Origin: an uncultured Prevotellaceae bacterium | GTDB lineage: Bacteria > Bacteroidota > Bacteroidia > Bacteroidales > Bacteroidaceae | DNA length: 64,000 nt | NCBI GenBank assembly: GCA_947176895.1 | Contig: CAMWSK010000002.1 | Coordinates: 108,617 to 172,616 of the forward strand | Direction: 5' to 3' | Part shown: one piece after another, positions 30,801 through 39,827 of the stretch | How positions within the stretch are numbered: the first letter of the stretch is position 1 | How the letters are laid out: every line of letters begins with the position of its first letter | Notes under the pieces: generated by a model | Seen by the model: only the letters and a program-made list of their open reading frames with translations | Told to the model about the DNA's origin: nothing | Database searches by the model: none | Program-made: the position numbers and the translations under genes

Positions 30801-30837
30801 ACACCGGGCGTCGGATGGAAAGTTCTGATATGTTCAC
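27805..30837 (-). CDS. Efflux RND transporter permease (AcrB/MexB-like, HAE1 type)
   Basis: MNISELSIRRPVLATVMTLLILIFGAVGYMYLGVREYPSVDNPIISVSCSYPGANADVIENQITEPLE. Confidence 0.94.
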   Translation of the reverse strand: MNISELSIRRPVLATVMTLLILIFGAVGYMYLGVREYPSVDNPIISVSCSYPGANADVIENQITEPLEQNINGIPGIRSLTSVSQQGQSRITVEFELSVDLETAANDVRDKVSRAQRFLPRDCDPPTVSKADADAMPILMVALQSDRRSLLELSEIADLTVKEQLQTIRDVSGVMIWGEKKYCMRLWLDPVKMSGYSVTPMDVKNALDRENVELPSGSIEGNTRELSIRTMGQMSTTEEFNNLIVKENGGRIIRFSDIGRAELSARDLKSYMKMNGVPMVGVVVVPQPGANHIEIADAVHERMKMMEKDLPEDVHYDYGFDNTKFIRASIAEVENTVYEAFVLVIIIIFLFLRDWRVTLIPCLVIPVSLIGAFFVMYLLGFSINVLSMLAVVLSVGLVVDDAIVMTENIYIRIERGMKPFDAGIEGAKEIFFAVISTTVTLLAVFLPIVFMEGQTGRLFREFSFVVAGSVIISSFAALTITPMLATKLLVNREQKGWFYRKTEPFFAGLNRHYARWLAAFLHHRALAVAIMLAAVAACVAMWNAIPSEMAPLEDRSGITIRTTGPEGVTYESMRDYTEEINRLADSLIPDAAFITARVSGGSGNVQITLKDLAERDYSQMEVAERLSKAVRQKTDARAFVQQQSTFGGRRGSMPVQYVLQATDIKKLETVLPAFMARVYESPVFQMADVDLKFSKPEVRLSVNREKANLMGVATRDIAQTLQYGLSGQRMGYLYLNGKQYEIVGEINRQQRNDPGNLKAIYIRSQDGEMVQMENLVDLVESIAPPKLYRYNRFVSATVSAGLTPGHTIGDGLDEMDKIAGDVLDDTFRTALAGDSKEFRESASSLFFAFALALVLIYLILAAQFESLKDPFVIMLTVPLAIAGALLFMLCGGQTMNIFSQIGIIMLIGLVAKNGILIVEFANQRQRMGEDKMTAIREAAVQRLRPILMTSVSTVLGLLPLMFARGEGSAGRVAMGTAVVGGMIISTLLTLFVIPAIYSFVATSLNNKKKP

Positions 30838-30898
30838 GTAGTAGGGGTTGCTTGTTGTTTTTTAGCTGTTTTTAATGGAACACGAAGAGGGGGGGCGG

Positions 30899-31990
30899 TC
30901 ACTCCCGGGGCGAGTCAGGTGTCAGCTGCACCCTGACCGCCTGACCTGCACGCAACTGCATGGTGCCGCTGGTGATTACGGTGTCGCCTTCGCTCAGTCC
31001 GCGCAACACCTGCACCAGGGCATCGGTGCGCAAGCCCTTGCTTATCTCCACCGCCTCGGCCTTTCCGTTGCGGCAGAGGAACACCTTGTCCACGCCCATC
31101 TCGGACACGACAGCCTCGCTGGGCACGGCCAAAGCCCGCTCGAACTCACGGGTGGTGAGACGCACATTCACGTATCTTCCGGGCACCAGCGTGCCGTCGC
31201 TGTTGTCATAGAGGGCACGCACGGTGAAGGTGCGTGTGGCATCGTCCACACGCGAATCGGAGGCATACACCCGGGCCTTGCGCGGAGACAGGTCGCCCTC
31301 CACGGTGAACTCCAGGGCGGCCCCGTCGGGCAATGTGCCGGCATAACGCTCGGGCACGCTGAACTCCACCTTCAGGGGACTGCGCTTCGTGAGCATGGCC
31401 ACAACCGTCTGCGTGGTGGCGAAGGCACCCACACTCACCTGGCGCAAACCGATGAAACCGGAAAAGGGTGCCCTCAGTTCCGTTCGGGCAATCTCTGCCT
31501 TCACCCCGTCTATCTCGGCGCACAAGGTGGAAAGGTTGGCCTCGGCCTCCTGAAAGGCCTCCTTGCTCACGGCCTCCTTCTCCAGCAGAGCCTTGGTCCT
31601 GTACAGACGGTCCTGCACCAAGCGCAGCTGCGCCTCCTTGCGCCGCAGGTCGGCCTGTAACGAGGCGTCGTTTATCTTGGCCAACAGCTGGCCCTTCTCC
31701 ACCCGGCTTCCTTCCTTAAAAAAGATGTCGGTGATTTTGCCCGAGGTCTCGAACGAGAGACTCACTTCCTCGTCAGGAATCAGCGACCCGCTCATGGCCA
31801 GCCCGTCTGTAAGCCGTCGGGGCCGCAACACCACGGCCCTCACGTTCAGCGTTTTGTCCTGCTTCTCCTGCGGTTTTCCAGATGCTTCTTTCAGTTCCTT
31901 GTTCTCCCGGGGGACGAACGCGTTGTACGCCAGAGCGGCACACACCAGCACCACCACACCCACGATTGTGTATTTTATTCCTTTGTTCAT
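30899..31990 (-). CDS. Efflux RND periplasmic adaptor subunit
   Basis: HlyD-type adaptor; RVEKGQLLAKINDASLQADL, APFSGFIGLRQVSVGAF; upstream of the RND gene. Confidence 0.9.
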   Translation of the reverse strand: MNKGIKYTIVGVVVLVCAALAYNAFVPRENKELKEASGKPQEKQDKTLNVRAVVLRPRRLTDGLAMSGSLIPDEEVSLSFETSGKITDIFFKEGSRVEKGQLLAKINDASLQADLRRKEAQLRLVQDRLYRTKALLEKEAVSKEAFQEAEANLSTLCAEIDGVKAEIARTELRAPFSGFIGLRQVSVGAFATTQTVVAMLTKRSPLKVEFSVPERYAGTLPDGAALEFTVEGDLSPRKARVYASDSRVDDATRTFTVRALYDNSDGTLVPGRYVNVRLTTREFERALAVPSEAVVSEMGVDKVFLCRNGKAEAVEISKGLRTDALVQVLRGLSEGDTVITSGTMQLRAGQAVRVQLTPDSPRE

Positions 31991-32147
31991 TTCTCCTATA
32001 AAACCATAACGTTTTAACTGCGAATTTAGCCTTTTCCACGCTCATTTGCAACTTTCGGCAGCAAAAGAGGCCGGAATACCATCCCTTTGCCGCCGAAGGT
32101 TCGTCTTTTTACACGACCATGAGGGGGCATAAAACAAATTATTTTCC

Positions 32148-32155
32148 TATCTTTG
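32148..32155 (+). promoter_or_regulatory. -7 promoter element TATCTTTG
   Basis: TAnnTTTG match upstream of 32182. Confidence 0.6.
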
Positions 32156-32181
32156 CACGACAATATATATTATATAAGGAG

Positions 32182-32487
32182 ATGATTGTTTACAACACCA
32201 CCTACACAATGCAGAACGAGGATGCCCGCAACTTCGTAATCTGGGCCACCGAGATTTGCATGCCCCGGGCACAGCGAAGCGGACAGCTGAAGAACGGACG
32301 CATGCTGCGCATCCTCAACCACCACGACCAGCAGACGGAATGTTTCAGCATCCAGTTTGAGGTGCAGGACAACCGCGTGCTGCACGAGTGGTATGTGAAG
32401 GAGGGGGCTGCGCTGGCCAAGGAACTGGAGCGGAATTTCCAAGGCAAGGTGGTGGGGTTCAGCACACTGATGAGCGATGAGTTCTGA
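32182..32487 (+). CDS. DUF4286 family protein
   Basis: MIVYNTTYTMQNEDARNFVIWATEICMPRAQRSGQLKNGRMLRIL; located just upstream of ruvC. Confidence 0.75.
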   Translation: MIVYNTTYTMQNEDARNFVIWATEICMPRAQRSGQLKNGRMLRILNHHDQQTECFSIQFEVQDNRVLHEWYVKEGAALAKELERNFQGKVVGFSTLMSDEF

Positions 32488-33025
32488 AACCATCCTGGGC
32501 ATCGACCCCGGCACCAACCTCATGGGCTTCGGTGTGCTGCGCGTGGAAGGCAACCGCGCCGTGTGCGTGGACTTGGGCGTCATCGACCTGCGCAACCTGG
32601 CCGACCCCTATGCCAAGCTGGGGCGCATCCACGAGCGGGTGAGCCAGACCATCGAGTTCTACCGGCCCACATGCGTGGCCGTGGAGGCTCCTTTCTTCGG
32701 AAAGAACGTGCAGAGCATGCTGAAGCTGGGGCGTGCACAAGGAGTGGCCATCGCCGCTGCCACACGCCACGGGCTGCCCATCCACGAATACGCGCCCATG
32801 AAAATCAAGATGGCGCTCACGGGGCAAGGCTCGGCCAGCAAGGAGCAGGTGGCCGACATGCTGCAGCGCATCCTCTGTCTGAGCGAGGGAGAGATGAGCA
32901 TGAAGATGGACGCCACGGACGCGCTGGCCGCCGCCTATTGCCATTTCCTGCAGATGGGGCGGCCCGTGAGCGACAGCCACGTGAAAAGCTGGAAACAGCT
33001 GGCACGGATGCAGGGCAAGATATAA
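32477..33025 (+). CDS. ruvC: Crossover junction endodeoxyribonuclease RuvC
   Basis: ILGIDPGTNLMGFGVLRVEG, AVEAPFFGKNVQSMLKLGRAQGVAIAAA, MDATDALAAAYCH. Confidence 0.96.
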   Translation: MSSETILGIDPGTNLMGFGVLRVEGNRAVCVDLGVIDLRNLADPYAKLGRIHERVSQTIEFYRPTCVAVEAPFFGKNVQSMLKLGRAQGVAIAAATRHGLPIHEYAPMKIKMALTGQGSASKEQVADMLQRILCLSEGEMSMKMDATDALAAAYCHFLQMGRPVSDSHVKSWKQLARMQGKI

Positions 33026-33039
33026 GACGAGACTGAGAC

Positions 33040-34527
33040 ATGGCACACAAGGTTATCGAGATAACGAACGGCGTAACCCGCCACCCCGACCACCGCATGG
33101 CCCGCCCCGTGACGCTGGCCCTGGAGGACGGATGGCAGGTGGCCGTCGTGGGCGAGAACGCCGCGGGCAAAAGCCGGCTGGTGGACATGCTCACGGGGCG
33201 CTATCCCTTGTCGCAGAACGAGGTGAGGTATGACTTCACGCCCTCGCCCCACACATTAGTGTGCGACAACATCAAGCACATCACCTTCCGCGACTCCTAC
33301 GGCGACACCGATGGCATGTACTACTACCAGTTGCGGTGGAACCAACACGACATTGCCGACAACACGCCCACCGTGGGTCAACTGCTGGACGACGTGTACA
33401 CACGTCTCGCCCACAAGGACGAGAAGCTGCGCGACACGCTGCGCACGATGTTCCATTTAGACGAGATGAGAGGGCGCCACATCATCTCGCTCTCCAGCGG
33501 CGAGCTGCGCAAGTTCCAGCTCACCCGCGTGTTACTGGCCGGTCCGCGCGTGCTCATCATCGACAACCCCTTCATCGGACTCGACGCCCAAACGCGTGAC
33601 CAGCTGAAAGGCCTGCTGGCCACGCTGGCCCGCGAGACCCGCATCATGATTATCCTGGTGCTGAGCAAGACCGACGACATACCCGACTTCATCACCCATA
33701 TCCTGCCCGTGGAGGGGTTGGAAGCGAAGCCCGTCGTGCCGCGCGAAGGCTACAGGCCCGAGCCCGTAAGCCTGCCCGCATTGCCCGCAGAGTTGAGAGA
33801 CTGCATACTCGGCCTGCCCCAAAAAGACCTGAGCCAAGTGAGTTTCTATCCCCGGCAGGGCGGCGACATCCTGAAGTTCAACGGCATCAGCCTGCGCTAC
33901 GGCACCCGCACCATCCTCAAAGACCTCAGCTGGACGGTGGAGGAGGGCGAGCGATGGGCACTGAGCGGCGAGAACGGAGCCGGCAAAAGCGCCCTGCTGA
34001 GCTTGGTGTGCGCCGACAACCCGCAGAGCTACGCCTGCGACTTCGAGCTGTTCGGCCACAAACGCGGTTCGGGCGAAAGCATCTGGGAAATCAAGCGGCA
34101 CATAGGCTATGTCAGCCCCGAGATGCACCGCGCCTACCAAAAAGACCTGCCCGCCATTGGCATCGTGGGCAGCGGACTGAGCGACAGCGTGGGTCTCTAT
34201 ACCCGGCTGCGCGAAGAGCAGAAGGACATCTGCCGCCTGTGGATGCGCGTGTTCGGCATCGAGCATCTGGCCGAACGCACCTTTCTCAAGCTCAGCTCGG
34301 GAGAACAGCGCCTCTGTCTGCTGGCACGCGCTTTCGTGAAAGACCCCGAGCTGCTCATCCTGGACGAGCCGCTGCACGGGCTGGACGACCGCAACCGGGC
34401 ACGCACACAAGAGATTATCGACACCTTCTGCCAACGGCGGAACAAGACCCTGGTGATGGTCACGCACTACAAGGAAGAACTGCCCCGCTGCATCACCCGG
34501 GAACTGCACCTGATAAAGAACAAATAA
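33040..34527 (+). CDS. Tandem ABC ATPase (ModF-like)
   Basis: Two Walker A motifs (GENAAGKSRL, GENGAGKSALL) and two signature motifs (LSSGELRK, LSSGEQRL); no TM domain. Confidence 0.8.
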   Translation: MAHKVIEITNGVTRHPDHRMARPVTLALEDGWQVAVVGENAAGKSRLVDMLTGRYPLSQNEVRYDFTPSPHTLVCDNIKHITFRDSYGDTDGMYYYQLRWNQHDIADNTPTVGQLLDDVYTRLAHKDEKLRDTLRTMFHLDEMRGRHIISLSSGELRKFQLTRVLLAGPRVLIIDNPFIGLDAQTRDQLKGLLATLARETRIMIILVLSKTDDIPDFITHILPVEGLEAKPVVPREGYRPEPVSLPALPAELRDCILGLPQKDLSQVSFYPRQGGDILKFNGISLRYGTRTILKDLSWTVEEGERWALSGENGAGKSALLSLVCADNPQSYACDFELFGHKRGSGESIWEIKRHIGYVSPEMHRAYQKDLPAIGIVGSGLSDSVGLYTRLREEQKDICRLWMRVFGIEHLAERTFLKLSSGEQRLCLLARAFVKDPELLILDEPLHGLDDRNRARTQEIIDTFCQRRNKTLVMVTHYKEELPRCITRELHLIKNK

Positions 34528-34543
34528 AAAAAACAAGAAAGCG

Positions 34544-35023
34544 ATGAAAACAAGACTCATAACCCTGGCCATGGCCGCCTGCATGGGCATAGGCCGGGCC
34601 GCAGGACAAGAAGTGTTCCAGCAAGTGGTGGACACCAACAAGCTGATTATCGAAGACCCCTCGGCCTCGGGCGCGGCACTGAGCATCGCCCAGTTCAAGT
34701 ACACCGCCATGCAATACCTCTGCACCATGGCCATCAAGGCCGGGAACGGACAGGCCGACGGCAGTTTCCTTGACCGCCAGGCACAGGCCATGAACAACTT
34801 CATCACCGGATACCTGACCGAACTGACCGCCGAAAAGGAAAGCAAGAAACAGAAAGAGGTGATGATACGTTACTGGAAGGCCAGCGCCGACAACCCGCTG
34901 TTCGGCGACAAGGACACCGAGACCACCCGCGCCTTCACCACCGACCCCACCAGCATCACCCCCTTCTCGCTGGACACCAACTGGGAGTTGGCCGACAGCG
35001 CCCGCAAAGAGAAAAACAAATAA
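34544..35023 (+). CDS. Conserved hypothetical secreted protein
   Basis: Signal peptide-like N-terminus MKTRLITLAMAACMGIGRAAGQE; good frame between flanking genes. Confidence 0.6.
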   Translation: MKTRLITLAMAACMGIGRAAGQEVFQQVVDTNKLIIEDPSASGAALSIAQFKYTAMQYLCTMAIKAGNGQADGSFLDRQAQAMNNFITGYLTELTAEKESKKQKEVMIRYWKASADNPLFGDKDTETTRAFTTDPTSITPFSLDTNWELADSARKEKNK

Positions 35024-35030
35024 TGCCGCC

Positions 35031-35621
35031 ATGAGCATCGCCATCGTCAAATACAACGCCGGAAACATCCGCTCCGTGACCAACGCCCTGGGCCGCCTGG
35101 GCGTGGAAGCCACACTCACCGATGACCCCGAGCTTCTGCAGCGGGCCGACAAGGTGCTGTTCCCGGGGCAGGGCGAGGCAGGCCATGCCATGGCCTATCT
35201 GCGAGAGCATGGGCTGGACAGCGTGATACGCTCGCTCCGCCAACCCCTGCTGGGCATCTGCATCGGACAGCAACTGCTCTGCCGGCACTCGGAAGAGGGC
35301 GACACCGACTGCCTGGGCATCTTCTCCGAGGACGTGGTGAGGTTCCGCCCCGAAAGGCAGGAGGACAAGGTGCCCCACATGGGATGGAACAGCTTGACCC
35401 ACGTGAAAAGCCCCCTGATGGCGGGCATCTCCGAGGGCGAGTTTGTCTATTTCGTCCACAGCTTCTACGTGCCCGTGGGCGAAAACACCATCGCCACCAC
35501 CGATTACATACAGCCCTTCAGCGCCGCGCTCCACCGCGACAACTTCTACGCCACGCAGTTCCACCCCGAAAAGAGTGGAGACGCCGGCCACCGCATCCTC
35601 AAAAACTTCCTGGAACTATGA
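35031..35621 (+). CDS. hisH: Imidazole glycerol phosphate synthase subunit HisH
   Basis: VKYNAGNIRSVTNALGRLG, LLGICIGQQLLC, FHPEKS. Confidence 0.95.
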   Translation: MSIAIVKYNAGNIRSVTNALGRLGVEATLTDDPELLQRADKVLFPGQGEAGHAMAYLREHGLDSVIRSLRQPLLGICIGQQLLCRHSEEGDTDCLGIFSEDVVRFRPERQEDKVPHMGWNSLTHVKSPLMAGISEGEFVYFVHSFYVPVGENTIATTDYIQPFSAALHRDNFYATQFHPEKSGDAGHRILKNFLEL

Positions 35622-36334
35622 TAGAGCTTATCCCCGCCATCGACATCATCGGGGGGCGCTGCGTGCGCCTCACCAAGGGCGACTACGCCACCCGCAAGGA
35701 ATACGGCTCGCCCGTGGACATGGCACTCATGTTCCGCGACCACGGTTTCCGCCGCCTGCACGTGGTGGACCTGGACGGTGCGAAGGCCAAGCATGTGGTG
35801 AACCTGCGCACGCTGGAGGAGATTGCCTCCAAAAGCGGCCTCACGGTGGACTTCGGCGGCGGAGTGAAGACCGACGAAGACCTGCGGCTGGCCTTCGACG
35901 CGGGCGCATCGCTGGTCACGGCCGGAAGCATTGCCGTCACCAACCCTGAGACCTATCTCAAGTGGCTCGGCACCTACGGTCCCGACCGCCTCATCCTGGG
36001 AGCCGATGCCCGCGAAGGCCGCATCAGCATCAACGGGTGGCTGGAGGACAGCCCCGTGCAGCTCACCGACTTCCTGACCCGATACATGCAGGCCGGCACA
36101 CGCAACGTGCTGTGCACGGACATCAGCCGCGACGGTATGCTGGGTGGCACGGCCCTACCTTTATATAAGGAAATCATGCGGGCCTACCCCCATTGCCACC
36201 TCATCGCATCGGGCGGAGTGGGCAGCATCGACGACATCGACGAGCTGGAGAGCGCGGGCATTCCCGCCGTGGTCTTCGGCAAGGCCGTCTACGAGGGGCG
36301 GATAGACCTGAAAGAACTGAGCAAAAGAAACTGA
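35618..36334 (+). CDS. hisA: 1-(5-phosphoribosyl)-5-[(5-phosphoribosylamino)methylideneamino]imidazole-4-carboxamide isomerase
   Basis: MIELIPAIDIIGGRCVRLTKGDY; ATGA overlap with hisH stop. Confidence 0.95.
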   Translation: MIELIPAIDIIGGRCVRLTKGDYATRKEYGSPVDMALMFRDHGFRRLHVVDLDGAKAKHVVNLRTLEEIASKSGLTVDFGGGVKTDEDLRLAFDAGASLVTAGSIAVTNPETYLKWLGTYGPDRLILGADAREGRISINGWLEDSPVQLTDFLTRYMQAGTRNVLCTDISRDGMLGGTALPLYKEIMRAYPHCHLIASGGVGSIDDIDELESAGIPAVVFGKAVYEGRIDLKELSKRN

Positions 36335-36346
36335 CAACCTTCCCCT

Positions 36347-37105
36347 ATGTTAGCAAAGAGAATCATCCCCTGCCTCGACATCAAGGACGGCACCACCGTG
36401 AAAGGCACGAACTTCATCAACCTGCGCCAGGCCGGCGACCCGGTGGAACTGGCACGCGCCTACAGCGAGCAGGGAGCCGACGAGCTGGTCTTCCTGGACA
36501 TCACCGCCAGCCACGAGGGGCGAAAAACCTTCACCCACGTGGTGGAGCAGGTGGCACAGGCCATCAACATCCCCTTCACCGTGGGCGGAGGCATCAATGA
36601 AGCGGCAGACGTGGACCGCCTGCTGGCCGCCGGTGCCGACAAGGTGAGCCTGAACAGCGCCGCACTGCGCCGTCCTGAGCTTATCGACCAAATCACGCGG
36701 GCCTACGGCTCGCAAGTGTGCGTGGTGGCCATCGACGCACGTCAGGAGGAAGACGGGTACTGGCAGTGCTACGTCAACGGCGGTCGCGTACCCTTCGGCA
36801 AGGGGCTTTTCGAGTGGGCCCGCGAGGCACAAGACCGCGGAGCCGGAGAGATTCTCTTCACCAGCATGAACCACGACGGCGTGAAGGCAGGCTTCGCCAA
36901 CGAGGCCCTGCGACAACTCTCCGACAGCCTCTCCATCCCCGTCATCGCATCGGGGGGAGCCGGCACCATGCAACACTTCCGCGACACCTTTGCCCTGGGA
37001 CACAGTTCGGCAGCTTTGGCAGCCTCCGTGTTCCACTTCGGGGAAATCGGCATTCCCCAACTGAAACAATACCTCAGACAAGAGAATATAAACGTAAGAC
37101 TATGA
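36347..37105 (+). CDS. hisF: Imidazole glycerol phosphate synthase subunit HisF
   Basis: [51 protein letters not shown]. Confidence 0.96.
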   Translation: MLAKRIIPCLDIKDGTTVKGTNFINLRQAGDPVELARAYSEQGADELVFLDITASHEGRKTFTHVVEQVAQAINIPFTVGGGINEAADVDRLLAAGADKVSLNSAALRRPELIDQITRAYGSQVCVVAIDARQEEDGYWQCYVNGGRVPFGKGLFEWAREAQDRGAGEILFTSMNHDGVKAGFANEALRQLSDSLSIPVIASGGAGTMQHFRDTFALGHSSAALAASVFHFGEIGIPQLKQYLRQENINVRL

Positions 37106-37716
37106 CCATAGATTTCAACAAGATGGGCGGACTGGTGCCCGCCATCATCCAAGACGCGCAAACCGGAAAGGTGCTCATGCTGGGCTTCATGAACGAAGAA
37201 GCCTATCGGAAGACCCGCGAGACGGGCAAGGTGACCTTCTGGAGCCGCACACGGGACTGCCTGTGGACGAAAGGCGAGACCAGCGGTAACTTCCTGAGCG
37301 TGGCGGACATTCTCTGCGATTGCGATAACGACACCCTGCTCATCAAGGCCCATCCCGCCGGACCTGTGTGCCACACCGGCGCCGACACCTGCTGGGGCGA
37401 GGAGAACAAGCCCAATCCCCTGACCTTCCTGAGCGAGCTGGGCGACTTCATCGAGCAGCGCCACCGCGAGATGCCCGAAGGCTCCTACACCACCAGCCTG
37501 TTCAACGACGGTCTCAACCGCATGGCACAGAAGGTGGGCGAAGAGGCGCTGGAACTGGTCATCGAAGCCACCAACGGCACCAACGAACGCCTCATCTATG
37601 AGGGCAGCGACATGCTCTACCACCTGATTGTGCTGCTCACCTCGAAAGGACTGCGCATCGAGCAGATGGCCGCCGAGCTGATGGAGCGCCACAACCCCGG
37701 ATGGAAGAAACACTGA
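37102..37716 (+). CDS. hisIE: Bifunctional phosphoribosyl-AMP cyclohydrolase/phosphoribosyl-ATP diphosphatase
   Basis: [40 protein letters not shown] plus HisE-like C-terminus; ATGA overlap with hisF. Confidence 0.95.
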   Translation: MTIDFNKMGGLVPAIIQDAQTGKVLMLGFMNEEAYRKTRETGKVTFWSRTRDCLWTKGETSGNFLSVADILCDCDNDTLLIKAHPAGPVCHTGADTCWGEENKPNPLTFLSELGDFIEQRHREMPEGSYTTSLFNDGLNRMAQKVGEEALELVIEATNGTNERLIYEGSDMLYHLIVLLTSKGLRIEQMAAELMERHNPGWKKH

Positions 37717-37771
37717 TTCCGCGACAGACAAGAAACGTCGCGACACACAACAACACACATCAAACGACCAA

Positions 37772-38431
37772 ATGCTGATTGACTACACCGGCGTGGAACT
37801 GCGCCAAGATGAACGCCCCATACTCTCCCAGGTGGAACTGCACGTGGACGAGGGCGAATTTGTCTATATCATGGGAGAAGTAGGCAGCGGAAAAAGCACG
37901 TTGCTCAAAAGCCTCTACGGCGAACTGGCCGTGAGCCGGGGAGAGGCCCGCGTGATGGACATCGACCTGGCAGAGCTGAAACGCCGCCACGTGCCCACGC
38001 TGCGCAAACAGCTGGGCATCGTGTTCCAGGATTTCCAGCTGCTGCGCGACCGCTCGGTGCGCAGCAACCTTGACTTCGTACTGCGCGCCACCGGATGGAA
38101 AAGCAAGAAAGAACGCCGCGAGCGCATCGGCGAAGTGCTGACCCTGGTGGGGCTGGCCGACCGCATCGATGCCATGCCTCATGAACTCTCGGGCGGAGAA
38201 CAGCAGCGTATCTGCATAGCACGCGCCATGCTCAACAGGCCCCGCCTGGTGCTGGCCGACGAGCCTACGGGCAACCTGGACATGGAGTGCAGCAAGCGCG
38301 TGATGAGCCTGCTCACCGACATACAGAAAGAGGGGACAACCATCCTCATGTCCACCCACAACCAACAGATAACCGAACTGTTCCCCGCACGCACCCTCCG
38401 GTGCCAACAGGGCCGGCTGGTAGAACAATGA
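37772..38431 (+). CDS. ABC transporter ATP-binding protein (FtsE-like)
   Basis: MGEVGSGKSTLLKSLYGEL, LSGGEQQRICIARAMLNRPRLVLADEPTGNLD. Confidence 0.8.
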   Translation: MLIDYTGVELRQDERPILSQVELHVDEGEFVYIMGEVGSGKSTLLKSLYGELAVSRGEARVMDIDLAELKRRHVPTLRKQLGIVFQDFQLLRDRSVRSNLDFVLRATGWKSKKERRERIGEVLTLVGLADRIDAMPHELSGGEQQRICIARAMLNRPRLVLADEPTGNLDMECSKRVMSLLTDIQKEGTTILMSTHNQQITELFPARTLRCQQGRLVEQ

Positions 38432-38501
38432 ACCGGCAACCCCGCACCACACCATATATTATATAAGGAGTAGAAACAACGAAAACACAATAGGAACGAC
38501 A

Positions 38502-39827
38502 ATGAACGTAATGAAATTCGGAGGCACCTCCGTAGGCAGCCCCCAACGCATGAAAGAAGTGGCCAAGCTCATCACCCCGAAAGCGGGAGAGCAGAACTTC
38601 GTGGTGCTCTCGGCCATGAGCGGAACCACCAACTCGCTGGTGGAGATTTCCGATTACCTCTACAAGAAAAACCCCGAAGGTGCCAACACCATCATCAACC
38701 AGCTCGAACACAAATACATGGAGCACGTTGACCAGCTGTACACCACCGAGGAGTGGCGCGAGACGACACGTAAGTTCCTCTGCGACGAATTCAATTATCT
38801 GCGTTCGTTCACCAAGACCATGTTCACCAGCTTTGAAGAGAAAGTGATTCTGGCGCAGGGCGAAATCATGAGCACCAACATGATGGCCAACCTGCTGCTC
38901 GAGCAGGGAAAGAAGGCCGTGCTGCTCAGTGCGCTCGACATGGTGAGAACCGACAAGAACGCCGACCCCGACTTCACCTACATCCGCGAGAAAACACTTC
39001 AGAAGCTCAGCGAGAACCAAGGCTTCGACATCTACATCACCCAGGGCTTCATCTGCCGCAACGCCTACGGAGAAATCGACAACCTGTTGCGCGGTGGCAG
39101 CGACTACACAGCCTGCCTCATCGGAGCCGCCCTGCAGACCGACGAAATACAGATATGGACTGACATCGACGGCATGCACAACAACGACCCGCGCATCGTG
39201 GATCACACCGAGCCCGTGCGCCAGCTCTACTTCGAGGAAGCCGCCGAGCTGGCCTACTTCGGAGCCAAGATTCTCCACCCCACGTGCATCCAGCCCGCCA
39301 AATTCGCCGGTGTGCCCGTAAGGTTGCTCAACACCATGGACCCCACCGCCCCCGGCACCATCATCAACAACAAGATGCAACACGGCACCATCAAGGCCGT
39401 GGCTGCCAAAGACAACATCACCTGCATACAGATACAAAGCTCGCGCATGTTGCAGGCCCACGGCTTCCTGCGCAAAGTGTTCGAGATCTTCGAGCAATAC
39501 AAGACCAGCATCGACATGGTGTGCACCAGCGAGGTGGGCGTGAGCGTGACCATCGACAACACCGGCCATCTGGTGGACATCGTGAACGAGCTGAAGAAAT
39601 ACGGCACCGTAGGCGTGGAACAGAACATGTGCATCATCTGTGTGGTGGGCGACCTGGTGGCCTCCAACGTCGGCTTCCAGAGCCTGGCCACCGGCGCACT
39701 GAAGGACATACCCGTGCGCATGATTTCCTACGGAGGCAGCAACTACAACATCTCGTTCCTGGTGGCCGAAAGTGAGAAAAGACGCACCCTGCAGGCCCTT
39801 TCCGACAATCTATTTACAAGAAAATGA
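38502..39827 (+). CDS. lysC: Aspartate kinase
   Basis: MNVMKFGGTSVGSPQRMKEVAKLI; ACT-type C-terminal region; next to lysA. Confidence 0.93.
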   Translation: MNVMKFGGTSVGSPQRMKEVAKLITPKAGEQNFVVLSAMSGTTNSLVEISDYLYKKNPEGANTIINQLEHKYMEHVDQLYTTEEWRETTRKFLCDEFNYLRSFTKTMFTSFEEKVILAQGEIMSTNMMANLLLEQGKKAVLLSALDMVRTDKNADPDFTYIREKTLQKLSENQGFDIYITQGFICRNAYGEIDNLLRGGSDYTACLIGAALQTDEIQIWTDIDGMHNNDPRIVDHTEPVRQLYFEEAAELAYFGAKILHPTCIQPAKFAGVPVRLLNTMDPTAPGTIINNKMQHGTIKAVAAKDNITCIQIQSSRMLQAHGFLRKVFEIFEQYKTSIDMVCTSEVGVSVTIDNTGHLVDIVNELKKYGTVGVEQNMCIICVVGDLVASNVGFQSLATGALKDIPVRMISYGGSNYNISFLVAESEKRRTLQALSDNLFTRK

